Counted from the first letter of the stretch, positions 9,916 to 18,758 are shown. The stretch is 64,000 bases of DNA from Vibrio sp. 10N.261.45.E2 (GCF_002875705.1 NZ_MCZZ01000058.1:1-64000); one strand, 5' to 3'. Notes: a model not told the origin generated them from the letters alone. Numbers and translations: made by a program.

Positions 9916-10881
9916 ATGCGGATATTTAAGAAAAAAGAACAACAACCGAAGTCATTGAGAGAAAGCCTCAAAGATTTCTCAGACCGATATCGTTCTAACC
10001 ACAATCTGAATCGAATCAAAGTCGGTTTCATTGTCTTTGGTGTACTGTTTGCAGTTGGTCAAACCATATATAGAAGCCATTACTTCAATATGCCAGTGCC
10101 ACATATCGCCTTAATTCAATTAGAGGGAGCGGTAGAAAGAGGCAGCCCTACCGCTGACGGCACCATACTTTCAGAAAGCATCAGGAAAGCAATGAAAGAC
10201 CCTCTCGCACACGCGATTTTAATCGAAGCCAATTCACCTGGTGGGAGTCCCGTGCAGGCAGAGATTTTACATCGCACCTTAATGTCCATGAGAGAAACGA
10301 CAAATAAGCCGGTCTATTTTTCGATAGGAGAAATGTGTGCTTCTGCGTGTTTATACATCAGCTCTTCTGCTGACAAGGTGTATGCACATAGAAATTCATT
10401 GATTGGCAGTGTCGGGGTACGAATGGATACATGGGGGTTCGACAAACTCATTGAACAACTTCAAGTTCAAAGACGAACGTACACGGCGGGTAGAAACAAA
10501 GCGCTTTTGGACCCATTTTTACCTGAAAACCCAGAAGCAACCAAGCACATTGAGACGCATGTCCTCCAGCCGCTGTTCGAAGAGTTTAAAGATGCCTTGA
10601 TTGAAGGTAGAGGCGAGAAATTGATGACGGATAACCCGGACATCTTTACCGGTTACATCTGGACCGGGGCTGAAGCTGTCGACATTGGCTTTGCTGACGA
10701 AGTAAAAACGCATTTCGAGATCCGTGAAGGACTAAGAGATGAATACCAAGTCACGGACATACAGAACTACACCAAAGCTAAATTCAGCATGATGAAGATT
10801 CTGAGCTCGGACTTTTGGGCAGAAGTTCTGGTTAAAACCGCCATCAAGCTGCGTGCAGATACCGAGCTGGAATTGAAATAG
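9916..10881 (+). CDS. S49-family (SohB/SppA-like) membrane serine protease
   Basis: The 321-residue protein has one N-terminal membrane anchor (about residues 35-53) and a single S49 domain. SPGGSPVQAE (108-116) is the family's strand-turn motif. The catalytic serine is most likely Ser143 in EMCASACLY. The catalytic lysine is most likely Lys195 in TAGRNKALL, 52 residues later, the same interval as the Ser/Lys pair of bacterial SohB. Known relatives cut signal peptides or membrane proteins inside the membrane or on the periplasmic face. Being the last gene of the traI-traD operon, it may process the pilin or other transfer proteins, or clear signal peptides; this is inference. Confidence 0.88.
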   Translation: MRIFKKKEQQPKSLRESLKDFSDRYRSNHNLNRIKVGFIVFGVLFAVGQTIYRSHYFNMPVPHIALIQLEGAVERGSPTADGTILSESIRKAMKDPLAHAILIEANSPGGSPVQAEILHRTLMSMRETTNKPVYFSIGEMCASACLYISSSADKVYAHRNSLIGSVGVRMDTWGFDKLIEQLQVQRRTYTAGRNKALLDPFLPENPEATKHIETHVLQPLFEEFKDALIEGRGEKLMTDNPDIFTGYIWTGAEAVDIGFADEVKTHFEIREGLRDEYQVTDIQNYTKAKFSMMKILSSDFWAEVLVKTAIKLRADTELELK

Positions 10882-10912
10882 ACGTCATGCTGGTTAAGAA
10901 CTGGCACTTGTT

Positions 10913-10956
10913 AGGGAGAGTGACATCAGGATTGCTTCAGTGATGCCACTCTCCCT
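10913..10956 (+). terminator. strong hairpin after the mobilisation operon
   Basis: AGGGAGAGTGACATCA (10913-10928) and its near-perfect reverse complement (10941-10956, one mismatch) form a 16-bp stem with a 12-nt loop, 31 bp after the S49 gene. There is no U tract, so it may end transcription with Rho or protect the mRNA 3' end. Confidence 0.6.
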
Positions 10957-11514
10957 GAATCTCAAGTGAAATGGATGACATGATTGCGAAGCGCGTGCTT
11001 TCAATGTCGTTCAAAGACAATATTCACGCAGGTGGTGGAGTGATGGCAAAGAAGCCTTGCCCCTGTATGCGATAACATAATGTGTTATTGGTGACCAATG
11101 TTTGAGCAGGGTAACAAAAGTATCTTCATATACTGGATGCGTTTCAGTTCGTGGAGTACCAACAAGCACGTAATCGAAGGGTGTGATGTATGTTGTGTTT
11201 CTTTTATTCGCAATGGCAAATGCTACAAAGATTGATCTTGTGCCAATAAATGTGACCGGATTCAAACCAACGAATGATTTGAGTCAATGAAATCATCAAC
11301 TTGGCTAGAGCAATTGCTTAAGCCATTGATATCTCTATAAATAAAAGTATTCACTCATTAGATAGCTTCAAGCCCTTTCATTACAAGGGATTATGCATAT
11401 GATCCGGTAAGACGTTTATTAAAGATGCCTATTTGCCAATAGCAGATCCCTTAATTACTATGTTCAAAACTATTAGAAAATTATCACTTCAATCTTATTG
11501 CAGTTAGGTGGCTT
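10957..11514. other. intergenic region between transfer operon and next gene
   Basis: No convincing gene was found. A possible 84-residue reading frame on the minus strand (11011-11265) starts with TTG and lacks a clear ribosome binding site, so it was not called. The stretch becomes AT-rich towards 11515 and should contain that gene's promoter. Confidence 0.4.
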
Positions 11515-12192
11515 ATGAGTAACAAAAAACAGGGACGTGACAACAAAGCAAGCACTGATGAACTCAATTTGACGCATCTGCTTCCTACACCTAACGGTAA
11601 TGATGTTCGCGACGAAGTAAATGCGATTTTCCACAAAATGTCATGTTCTGAGCATGAAACCAATAAATTTGACGCTGAATGCTGCAAGAAGGTAGCGGAT
11701 AAATTGACGCACCTCTATGCGTCAAGAGGGATCATTAGCGGTGACTTAACTGAGCATCATAAGCAAATCGTGGATTTTTCTCCTGAAGTGGAGATGCAGC
11801 GCTATTTAGAAGGCCAAGCAGAAGATGAGCTTTTATGTAGCGCTCAGTGCCAATCATCAAACCACCAGCCGAATGCCTCACCGCCTGAGTACCCAATTGA
11901 CACACTCAATGATCGGATTCTTGCGATTGTTGCAGAAGGTAAATACCTAGAAAGTCGCATGAAAGAACTCGGCGCAAAGGGTGGTGGTATTAGTACAATG
12001 AAGCGTTCGATTAAATACAAGTTACCCGATTGGGTTCTTAAGCATTGTGATGTGATTAGCGAGATCCACTTCAAGGCGCTCCATATACTGGATTACAATG
12101 TCAGTCGACAAGAGACAGAATCTTTCTTGGAAGCGTGTTCGCAGTTAAGAGCAGGGTTCTTTTGCGTAGACGATAACCGAGATGAGCAATAA
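11515..12192 (+). CDS. unknown 225-residue protein
   Basis: It starts with ATG after AGGTGG. The product is soluble, with several cysteines in its first half (at CSEH, ECCKK and LLCSAQC) and a helical second half. No known family was recognised. It stands alone between the transfer operon and a convergent pair of minus-strand genes. The cysteine spacing does not form a clear zinc finger. Confidence 0.7.
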   Translation: MSNKKQGRDNKASTDELNLTHLLPTPNGNDVRDEVNAIFHKMSCSEHETNKFDAECCKKVADKLTHLYASRGIISGDLTEHHKQIVDFSPEVEMQRYLEGQAEDELLCSAQCQSSNHQPNASPPEYPIDTLNDRILAIVAEGKYLESRMKELGAKGGGISTMKRSIKYKLPDWVLKHCDVISEIHFKALHILDYNVSRQETESFLEACSQLRAGFFCVDDNRDEQ

Positions 12193-12256
12193 CCATGAGC
12201 TGATGAGACTGTTCATCGTCAGCGTATGTAAATACCCATCCCCTATCTTCGTTAAT

Positions 12257-12766
12257 CTAAGAGCGCGTTAACTCACTCAGGTCGTATTCAAAGTTCAGAG
12301 CTGAGTGGTGTAGGACACTGGCCGTTGTCTTTGCGCGAAGACTGGCCACAAATAAAGTTACGTTGTGTGCAACTTCTGCTTTATTCTCGACATTATAAGA
12401 CCGTGATGTTCTCTTCCGCTTCGACGTCCTTACTCCAAATTCATCAGATGTAAACTCAGTCCAAGATACGTTGAATACTGGGTATGGCTTTCCTCTACTG
12501 ACTCGTTGTGTTTCTCTCACTGACACTTGGCACCCATACTTAAGCTTCTTTACCCATTGTGGGTACGCGAGAATTAATGCAGCTCGCGTGTCGCCATAAA
12601 TGAACGCGAGTTGCGCTTTAACGTATGTTTCTGCACTGGCTTTAGGGGATTGATAACGAGAGGTAGAGAAATACTCACTGTCAGTGGCCTTTTCAGACCA
12701 AACAGTCGGGATCCGAACAAAGTAAGATCCCGCCCGTTTACTGCATGGAAATACATAGCTATTCAT
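12257..12766 (-). CDS. unknown basic protein, downstream of DUF4262 gene
   Basis: The 169-residue product is rich in Lys, Arg and Tyr, with a KRKRTSRSY stretch in its second half, suggesting nucleic-acid binding. An N-terminal segment (SYFVRIPTVW, then SKYQ-like) recalls small DNA-binding beta-sheet domains, but I do not assign one. The start is uncertain: ATG 12766 has only a weak GGAC site, while an in-frame TTG at 12793 has none. The frame stays open up to the end of the upstream gene without any ATG or GTG. It is probably co-transcribed with and coupled to the DUF4262 gene. Confidence 0.6.
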   Translation of the reverse strand: MNSYVFPCSKRAGSYFVRIPTVWSEKATDSEYFSTSRYQSPKASAETYVKAQLAFIYGDTRAALILAYPQWVKKLKYGCQVSVRETQRVSRGKPYPVFNVSWTEFTSDEFGVRTSKRKRTSRSYNVENKAEVAHNVTLFVASLRAKTTASVLHHSALNFEYDLSELTRS

Positions 12767-12831
12767 GGGTTGAAATTGTCCATCCTTGGTCAAATAACAG
12801 TCGTAATATGGAGAAATGGATGTTCTTCTAT

Positions 12832-13320
12832 CTAGTTGTATAAGTTTTCGATCTGTTGCACATCAAAGAAGATGCTTTGATACTTTTTCCATTTTGAGTC
12901 GACGTGCTCTTGCCACGGAAAGCGGCCATTTGGGTCGGGTAAAACCAGTTGAAACATCGGAATTTGCTTGTCGGTCATGTCCAGCGTGGTTTCAGCAACG
13001 GTGAACGTACCATCATGCATATACTCTTGAGATACTTTAACCAATGCAACCGGCACATTGAATACCTCTTCAACATAAGTGATAGGTTCATCTAACTCAA
13101 TCACGCGTTCTTTGATGTGTTGAGCAAAATGGTTTCCGAAGAAGTGCATTTGTTCTGGACTTAAGCCGGTAATGGCGATCTCGAATGGGTTATTTGTGCT
13201 GACCGATACGCCAACGGAGTACACATATTCTTGACCCATTGGGCTTGCCGTCATGATGAACGTTGCCTCACCGTCATTTAATGATGCTACAACTGAATCC
13301 ATAACATTTAAACGTTCCAT
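12832..13320 (-). CDS. DUF4262-family protein
   Basis: The 162-residue product fits DUF4262: an early YSVGVS motif, then a PFEIAITGL strand, a HFAQHI helix, and near the end QLVLPDPNGRFPWQ. That end is the family signature (Q-PD-GRFPW). The function of the family is unknown; it is scattered across plasmids and actinobacterial genomes. The start at 13320 is chosen over 13335 because GAGAGA lies just upstream. The paired C6/G6 motif lies 56 bp before the start. Confidence 0.85.
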   Translation of the reverse strand: MERLNVMDSVVASLNDGEATFIMTASPMGQEYVYSVGVSVSTNNPFEIAITGLSPEQMHFFGNHFAQHIKERVIELDEPITYVEEVFNVPVALVKVSQEYMHDGTFTVAETTLDMTDKQIPMFQLVLPDPNGRFPWQEHVDSKWKKYQSIFFDVQQIENLYN

Positions 13321-13375
13321 AATTATCTCTCTCATTATTGGGATGGGAGTATTATGTAAGTCCGTTTATTCGTAT

Positions 13376-13432
13376 CCCCCCGATAGTAGAATCGTCCGAT
13401 AGTTCAAAAGGGTTCAGTGGGTAAACGGGGGG
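13376..13432 (-). promoter_or_regulatory. C6-N45-G6 paired motif before DUF4262 gene
   Basis: CCCCCC at 13376-13381 and GGGGGG at 13427-13432 are separated by 45 bp. Read on the coding (minus) strand, the near G6 is 56 bp upstream of the start codon. The same arrangement recurs in six other promoters of this window. Confidence 0.6.
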
Positions 13433-14088
13433 TAAAATAGAAACCCGTTCAAGTCAAAAAGCCATGAATCATGACTCATTAGATTTCACCGTTGCACAAT
13501 TTACTTGAATGAAGATTCCAAATGAAAATGCAATAAAGTCTCCATTATGAGAATCAACCCAAAACATACCAAATATTATTGAAGAATTCAGACTTTCTTG
13601 GTAAACAGATATTAATGCAATTGAGTGCATGACCGTCACCGCTTAGTAAGGCGTTATAAAGAAGTAAAACGGATTGGTTTCGGGTTAACGGAAACTTTAA
13701 TGGCCTAATAGATTGTTACCTTTATTCAAATTTTAATACTAAGTCTTAAAATTCTTTCCGTTAATTGACATATTGTACCACACTCATCTGCATACTGTTT
13801 TACATGGACGGACACTGTACGACAGTAGCAACAAGTCCAAAAACTAAAAAATGCTATAATTTGATAACAAAAAATAATAATAAGAGCACTCACATTTTTA
13901 TAGCGAATGTGGTTGTTTTAAAGCCTTGTTTTACCGAAGGTTTTAAGAAAAGAAAAAACTAACTACGTCAAACGTTGCAAACAGTAGATATATCAAAAGT
14001 AAAGGAGTGTACGTCTACGCATTTCCTAAACATTTATAGCCATTCGAAAGTTTGGTTTAACTAAAGATAAGAATACTAAGTTAATATT
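13433..14088. other. intergenic AT-rich region with an extended -10 promoter
   Basis: No firm gene. An extended -10 element TGCTATAAT ends at 13860, pointing right, and could drive the gene at 14089 through a leader of about 220 nt. That leader contains a small CACATT/AATGTG hairpin near 13890-13915. A 65-residue frame at 13765-13962 has no ribosome binding site and odd composition, so it was left out. Confidence 0.4.
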
Positions 14089-14391
14089 ATGCAACTACAT
14101 CATACGCACGAGTTAAACACCACATCGAATCCATTTGAAACATTTGATGAAAACATCATTATGTTTTTGGAACATTATCAGATCCTCGATTTCAGTTTTG
14201 AGTCGTTGAAATCCTTTTTGAAAGCAGAGTATTGTGCGGCAAAGAAAACCGCTTCTTTAAACTTAACGTATCAAGAATGGGCGTCAAAGAACGACGAATA
14301 TGTGTCGACCGTTTCTTCTTACTTCATTTACAAGAATTGGTTAATGAAATACGCGCCAACGGAATCTAACCAATTGGTCACGCTGCATTGA
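14089..14391 (+). CDS. unknown 100-residue helical protein
   Basis: This is a small, probably all-helical soluble protein with no membrane segment and no recognised family. It is supported by an intact frame, an upstream extended -10 promoter, and a textbook terminator right after the stop. No strong ribosome binding site is visible in front of the ATG, so the exact start is less certain. Confidence 0.6.
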   Translation: MQLHHTHELNTTSNPFETFDENIIMFLEHYQILDFSFESLKSFLKAEYCAAKKTASLNLTYQEWASKNDEYVSTVSSYFIYKNWLMKYAPTESNQLVTLH

Positions 14392-14401
14392 CTGAACGCG
14401 T

Positions 14402-14440
14402 AAAAGCCCAAACATCTCACCGATATTTGGGCTTTTTCTT
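14402..14440 (+). terminator. rho-independent terminator
   Basis: AAAAGCCCAAA (14402-14412) pairs with TTTGGGCTTTTT (14426-14437), followed by more Ts. It ends the 100-residue gene and, being flanked by A and T runs, may also serve the convergent minus-strand genes. Confidence 0.85.
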
Positions 14441-14483
14441 TGCCTGTCCCTACCCGATTTCATGTCATATACATGGTTTCTTT

Positions 14484-15143
14484 CTAACCCTCCGGTGATT
14501 CCATATTAAAACAGACCTTTCTTTGTTTTCTTGAAATGACATCGATCTGCTGAATGACGACGCTGGCCGGAAGCGCAGGTTTTCCCCCTACATACTCAAG
14601 ATGCTGTAACTTCAAAAGCAATTGAATTAAAAATGCCTTGCATAACAGTTCAGATATCTCTTCGACACATACCGTTAAGTGGCCCAAAGGGCTCGATTTA
14701 TCGAGGTGATCAAAGTATTCATTTTCGATGAACGACAGGGTGACAGCCCCAGAACCCACACAAGGTTCATATAACGATATTGCCCCACTATCTTCATTCA
14801 TACCTGCGCGATTCAAGCCAGCTAAGAGCTTTGCCAGCGCGATTGGTGTTGGGAAAAAATCGTTGGTGTGCGCCAAGCTGGAGTATTTGGATAACAAGTC
14901 CCCAAGAACATCCGTCTCGCCTTCTTCTATGGCCAACTTGCATATCAAGTGCGTCATCAGCTGACAATCCTTCTGGATATCAGGGACGGACAACTGTTCA
15001 ATAACCGTCTCGCTCGGTGGGTACATCTCGGTATGTAAGAAACACCAATAGTCGATGAACATATCGAGAAATGAATGGGTCCCAAATTGATACCGCATAC
15101 TTTCAATGACATTATTCAATTGGTTCTTCAGATCCTTACTCAT
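14484..15143 (-). CDS. N6-adenine methylase-like protein without the NPPY motif
   Basis: The 219-residue product contains DFFPTP, then a helix and ISLYEPCVGSGAVTL (about residues 125-140). These match the AdoMet-binding motif region of HsdM-type N6-adenine methyltransferases. The catalytic (N/D)PPY motif is absent and the protein is far shorter than HsdM, so it may bind AdoMet or DNA without methylating, or be a trimmed relic. The start at 15143 follows GGGAGAG and overlaps the stop of the upstream gene (ATGA), so the two are coupled. Confidence 0.7.
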   Translation of the reverse strand: MSKDLKNQLNNVIESMRYQFGTHSFLDMFIDYWCFLHTEMYPPSETVIEQLSVPDIQKDCQLMTHLICKLAIEEGETDVLGDLLSKYSSLAHTNDFFPTPIALAKLLAGLNRAGMNEDSGAISLYEPCVGSGAVTLSFIENEYFDHLDKSSPLGHLTVCVEEISELLCKAFLIQLLLKLQHLEYVGGKPALPASVVIQQIDVISRKQRKVCFNMESPEG

Positions 15144-15625
15144 GCGGTTCTCTCCCAATATTTCATCGTATTTGGGTCAACGCACAGCGCCGCGTCTAGC
15201 CACTCTCCAAGCGCATCATCGCAATAAAAACGAAAACTGAATGCACAAGACTGCTGCTCTAAGTTGCCACGAATGTCGGTAAACCCTTCACTCGACACCG
15301 ACACCTTGAGATGTCTGGAATCTTCAGAGAAACTAAGTTGGTACTTATCCATATACGCTAACAGTGCAAACGGATCATCGAACTGGCCATGTATCGCGAA
15401 GAACCTCCCTTGTGTCTCGACTAACTGTTGAGTCATTCGCTTCACAGCTTCAAGGTTATCGATAGGGATGACACGACCGTTGTCCAACGACACGTTGTGA
15501 TTGATGACAAACCGAGGTGGCTTGCCATCGATGCTCATGTAAATTGCACGACTTCGGTAGCTCTGTTTCGACAATGAGGTACGCAAGACCCCATGACTAA
15601 TGCTGCTAAACAAAATAATGCTCAT
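15140..15625 (-). CDS. unknown 161-residue protein coupled to methylase-like gene
   Basis: It starts with ATG 5 nt after GAGGTGG. The product looks like a mixed alpha/beta soluble protein; no family was recognised. Its TGA stop overlaps the next start by ATGA, and the gene before it is 14 bp away, so three genes (15855 down to 14484) form one operon behind a C6/G6 paired motif. Confidence 0.7.
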   Translation of the reverse strand: MSIILFSSISHGVLRTSLSKQSYRSRAIYMSIDGKPPRFVINHNVSLDNGRVIPIDNLEAVKRMTQQLVETQGRFFAIHGQFDDPFALLAYMDKYQLSFSEDSRHLKVSVSSEGFTDIRGNLEQQSCAFSFRFYCDDALGEWLDAALCVDPNTMKYWERTA

Positions 15626-15639
15626 AAACCACCTCGGTT

Positions 15640-15855
15640 TTATTCGGGCTCATACCCGTATTCGTCGAGGCACAGACCACCAGCGTCATTGAGCCTCACT
15701 GAAACACCTTGAATGCCTGTGTTGTAAACAATGGATTCCTCTGTACTTCCGTTCGCCAGTGACTGGTCGATGAATTCCTTAAGCTCACCGAGTGTTAATA
15801 GATCTTGGGTCTGTGGAGTCACGTCGATATCTTGCATTTGAATTGTGTCTGTCAT
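15640..15855 (-). CDS. small acidic protein, first gene of a three-gene operon
   Basis: The 71-residue product is acidic, with LLTLGELKEFIDQSL in its middle. That is a common pattern in small plasmid and phage proteins that start with an HTH-less helix, but no function is assigned. The ATG at 15855 is preferred to longer alternatives because TTGGAGA lies 8 nt upstream. Confidence 0.65.
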   Translation of the reverse strand: MTDTIQMQDIDVTPQTQDLLTLGELKEFIDQSLANGSTEESIVYNTGIQGVSVRLNDAGGLCLDEYGYEPE

Positions 15856-15920
15856 GGTCAATCTCCAAGTGATGTGGGTACATAAGGTATGGCCCATCAT
15901 AGGGAGAGCTGAATGCCACT

Positions 15921-15976
15921 CCCCCCGAACTGGCTGGCAGGGCAATCATGACAATGGATAGTGAATGAAACGGGGG
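15921..15976 (-). promoter_or_regulatory. C6-N45-G5 paired motif
   Basis: CCCCCC 15921-15926 and GGGGG 15972-15976 (inside AAACGGGGGAG) are 45 bp apart, 66 bp upstream of the three-gene minus-strand operon. Confidence 0.55.
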
Positions 15977-16075
15977 AGAGATAATTAACGAAGTTGATTT
16001 AATGGCAATACGAATGAATAAGGCTATTTATGGTGCCAACTGTTTCCCCACATAATTTCTGCTCGGTTCATTTCT

Positions 16076-16111
16076 CCCCCCGTTTCCGCCTGGTGCTGAT
16101 TTGCTCCCCCC
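16076..16111. promoter_or_regulatory. two C6 boxes 30 bp apart upstream of DUF3085 gene
   Basis: CTCCCCCC occurs at 16074-16081 and again at 16104-16111, both in the same orientation, unlike the inverted pairs elsewhere. They lie between the divergent minus operon (start 15855) and the plus gene at 16162. Confidence 0.45.
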
Positions 16112-16161
16112 AATTTGCTCGCGTAGTTTGATAGGGCATCCACAAAAAAAAGGGACTCATT

Positions 16162-16506
16162 ATGGGAATCGCAATCTTTACTCGTAAGCAAGTGGAAGAA
16201 CTTGTCCAATTCTGTAAGAAGCACAATAAAACCCAGTTTTTCCTTGCCAAAGACCAAGGCTTGTACATTGGTCAAACCGTTGGCAGTCAAAAAAACAATG
16301 ACTTTGAGAACAACATTCAATATGCCAACGGGTGTGATCCTAAGTTGGATGATGATGAGTGGTGGGATAATTCAAGGGACATCGCAGGTGGCGACGATTT
16401 TGGCGAACACCTCCCTTTAGGCACGATTGAGAAGACCTTAGCTGACAACTCTTGGAAGAATCTTAAAGTGAAAATCACTGAAACCGAACTGACGTTCATC
16501 GTCTAG
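16162..16506 (+). CDS. DUF3085-family protein
   Basis: The 114-residue product matches DUF3085: FFLAKDQGLYIG (about residues 28-39), then YANGCDP, a WWDNSR segment and GGDDFGEHL. These are the conserved blocks of this family of plasmid and ICE proteins of unknown role. The start is ATG after AAAGGGAC. A large hairpin terminator follows. Confidence 0.82.
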   Translation: MGIAIFTRKQVEELVQFCKKHNKTQFFLAKDQGLYIGQTVGSQKNNDFENNIQYANGCDPKLDDDEWWDNSRDIAGGDDFGEHLPLGTIEKTLADNSWKNLKVKITETELTFIV

Positions 16507-16547
16507 TAAAGAGTGGCAGTGTTGAAGTATTTTGACATACGGCGTTG

Positions 16548-16623
16548 TGAGCACAGCGATTGATGTATTTATAGTGGGGTCGCACTACCCGCGCATGCGT
16601 TCCCACTATAAATATCGCTTTTT
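16548..16623 (+). terminator. large hairpin terminator after DUF3085 gene
   Basis: ATTTATAGTGGG (16567-16578) and CCCACTATAAAT (16602-16613) form a perfect 12-bp stem. A GCGAT/ATCGC extension lies outside it and a CGC/GCG inner helix lies in the 23-nt loop, followed by TTTTT. It is longer than usual for a terminator and could also be a folded 3' element. Confidence 0.7.
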
Positions 16624-16785
16624 CACGATCGATTAGAACTCAGGGCTGCGTTCAGGATTTGCAATGTGACCCCTACCTCTTGCCTCCCGCAAAACCGCCT
16701 ACGGCCATAGCCAGTTGACAGTACGGCTTTAAGAATGAGTACACCACACTGAGTAGTGCAGATACTGAACTATGACCCTCACCTC

Positions 16786-16841
16786 CCCCCTAAAATCGCA
16801 CAAGCCATTATCCAATCCCCAGCGAACAAAGAAATGGGGGG
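16786..16841 (+). promoter_or_regulatory. C6-N44-G6 paired motif before cytosine methyltransferase
   Basis: CCCCCC about 16786-16791 and GGGGGG 16836-16841 lie 91 bp upstream of the methyltransferase start. On the downstream side, TAAATT about 19 bp after the G6 could serve as a -10 element. Confidence 0.55.
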
Positions 16842-16931
16842 ATAGCTCACTATGGCGAGCTAAATTGTTCATTCAGCAGCTGACTGTGCTCAATATCAGC
16901 CGAATAATAATGTCCAACTAGGAGGTCAACC

Positions 16932-18758
16932 ATGGGAACCCTAATGAACAACAACCAGATAACAAAAAGTATGGGTAAAGCCTTTGGGTTATTAAAGGGA
17001 GAAGTGGTACTTGATTCATTTGCGGGAGGCGGAGGTGCCAGTACCGGTATCGAACAAGCGTTAGAGTGCTCAGTCGACATCGCGATTAATCACAATTTGG
17101 ACGCGATCAACATGCACAAAATGAACCATCCTAACGCGCAGCATTACTGTGAAAACATCTGGGATGTTGACCCTGAAGAAGCCTTACTTCGCAGTGGAGG
17201 TGATTCTATCGGATTGGCTTGGTGGTCACCCGATTGCACCCATTTCTCGATTGCGAAAGGAGGTACGCCCGTCAATCAAGCAATACGTGGGTTAGCTTGG
17301 GTTGTCATCAAGTGGGCGCTACGGGTCCCAATTCGCGTTAATTTTCTTGAGAACGTTAAAGAATTCAGCACTTGGGGTCCCTTATTACAAGATGAGCACG
17401 GCGACTGGCGACCAGATCCTGATCGTAAGGGAGAGACATTCAAAGATTTCACCAAAGCGCTGACGGCAGGGTTATCCCCTCGTGACCCGTCGTGGAAAGA
17501 ATGCGTACTTGCTTGTGGGATTCAATACGACATTAAGCAGAAGCTCAAACTGTTCAAAGGGCTCCAGTACGATGTTGATTTCCGTGAACTAGTGGCAAGT
17601 GACTACGGCGCACCAACGATTAGAAAGCGTTTGTTTATGGTCATGAGAAATGACGGACAACCGATTGAATGGCCAGAAGTCACTCACGGTGATCCAGCAA
17701 TCAATAATCAATTAGCCCCACAAAAGGTTGCTGCCGACGTGATTGATTGGACTATCCCTGTAAAATCCATATTCAATCGTAAAAAGCCATTGGTAGAGAA
17801 AACCATGGCTCGTATCGCCAAGGGCTTACAAAAATTCGTTTTTGATTCTGATGCGCCTTATATCGTCGAACACAAAAACCAACGACCATTCATTACCGAA
17901 CACGCCAATGCGAGCAGTCAACGCAATATGCCAATCGATGAGCCGTTAAGAACCATTTGCGCTCAGGTGAAAGGGGGGCATTTTGCTGTTGTGTCAGCAG
18001 ATTTAGAGCAAGCATTCCCCAATGAGCAAAATAATGACTCGCCATCGGTCAAGGACAACAACCAAGAGCTGTTAGCGTTCATGGCCAAACATTTTTCAGG
18101 ATGTGCTGGTGCCGATATCAATGATCCGTTAGCGACGATCACAGGCGTCGACCACAACGCATTAGTGACAGCGAACGTCGAAAAATCGATTATTCCCACC
18201 TATGAAGAATGGATTCAATCTACTGAAAGATGGGGAGGGACACGCGCTGAATATGAACGCCTGTTTGGTGAAGACGTGGACACAGTTACTACCAGTCACG
18301 TTATTAAGATGAGAGGCACCAATCTTGGGCATACCGTGAGTGAACCGGCTCATACAGTGAGCGCTGGTGGCAATCACTTAGGGATCGTCAACAGCTTTCT
18401 CATTAAGTATTTTGGTTCAAATTTCGGCACTGACATCACGACGCCAGTTCACACGTTAACCACCAAAGAGCGCTTTGGGCTCGTTGTCGTGCGGGGCGAA
18501 GTGATGGTTAAGATGCACGGTGCTATCTATCGAGTGATCGATATCGGTATGAGAATGCTAGAGCCCCATGAACTCTTCTTGGCTCAAGGCTTTCCAAAAG
18601 ACTATCAATTTCAATTTGACCAAAATGGAAAGAAAATCAGCAAAGCCAAACAGGTCGCACGCTGTGGTAATTCTGTTTGTCCTCCCGTGGCAAAAGCATT
18701 GGTTTCGGCCAATATCAAGCACATACCAATGAACTACGCTTTACCAATAGCCGCTTAG
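16932..18758 (+). CDS. DNA cytosine-5 methyltransferase
   Basis: It transfers a methyl group from AdoMet to C5 of cytosine. In the 608-residue protein the family motifs are clear: motif I DSFAGGGG (28-35); motif IV WWSPDCTHFS with catalytic Cys102; ENV (140-142); YGAPTIRKRLF (about 228-238); and the C-terminal QVARCGNSVCPP. Motif IV has PDC rather than the usual PPC, a form seen in phage and plasmid enzymes. The long region between motif VIII and the end should hold target recognition. No restriction endonuclease gene is adjacent, so it is a solitary enzyme, perhaps protecting the plasmid from host restriction during entry. An AGGAGG site supports the start. Confidence 0.92.
   Translation: MGTLMNNNQITKSMGKAFGLLKGEVVLDSFAGGGGASTGIEQALECSVDIAINHNLDAINMHKMNHPNAQHYCENIWDVDPEEALLRSGGDSIGLAWWSPDCTHFSIAKGGTPVNQAIRGLAWVVIKWALRVPIRVNFLENVKEFSTWGPLLQDEHGDWRPDPDRKGETFKDFTKALTAGLSPRDPSWKECVLACGIQYDIKQKLKLFKGLQYDVDFRELVASDYGAPTIRKRLFMVMRNDGQPIEWPEVTHGDPAINNQLAPQKVAADVIDWTIPVKSIFNRKKPLVEKTMARIAKGLQKFVFDSDAPYIVEHKNQRPFITEHANASSQRNMPIDEPLRTICAQVKGGHFAVVSADLEQAFPNEQNNDSPSVKDNNQELLAFMAKHFSGCAGADINDPLATITGVDHNALVTANVEKSIIPTYEEWIQSTERWGGTRAEYERLFGEDVDTVTTSHVIKMRGTNLGHTVSEPAHTVSAGGNHLGIVNSFLIKYFGSNFGTDITTPVHTLTTKERFGLVVVRGEVMVKMHGAIYRVIDIGMRMLEPHELFLAQGFPKDYQFQFDQNGKKISKAKQVARCGNSVCPPVAKALVSANIKHIPMNYALPIAA

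Noticed and set aside
11011..11265. 84-residue minus-strand frame starting with TTG
   Set aside because: Weak start, no ribosome site, no recognisable protein pattern.
13765..13962. 65-residue plus-strand frame
   Set aside because: It spans the strong extended -10 promoter and lacks a ribosome site.
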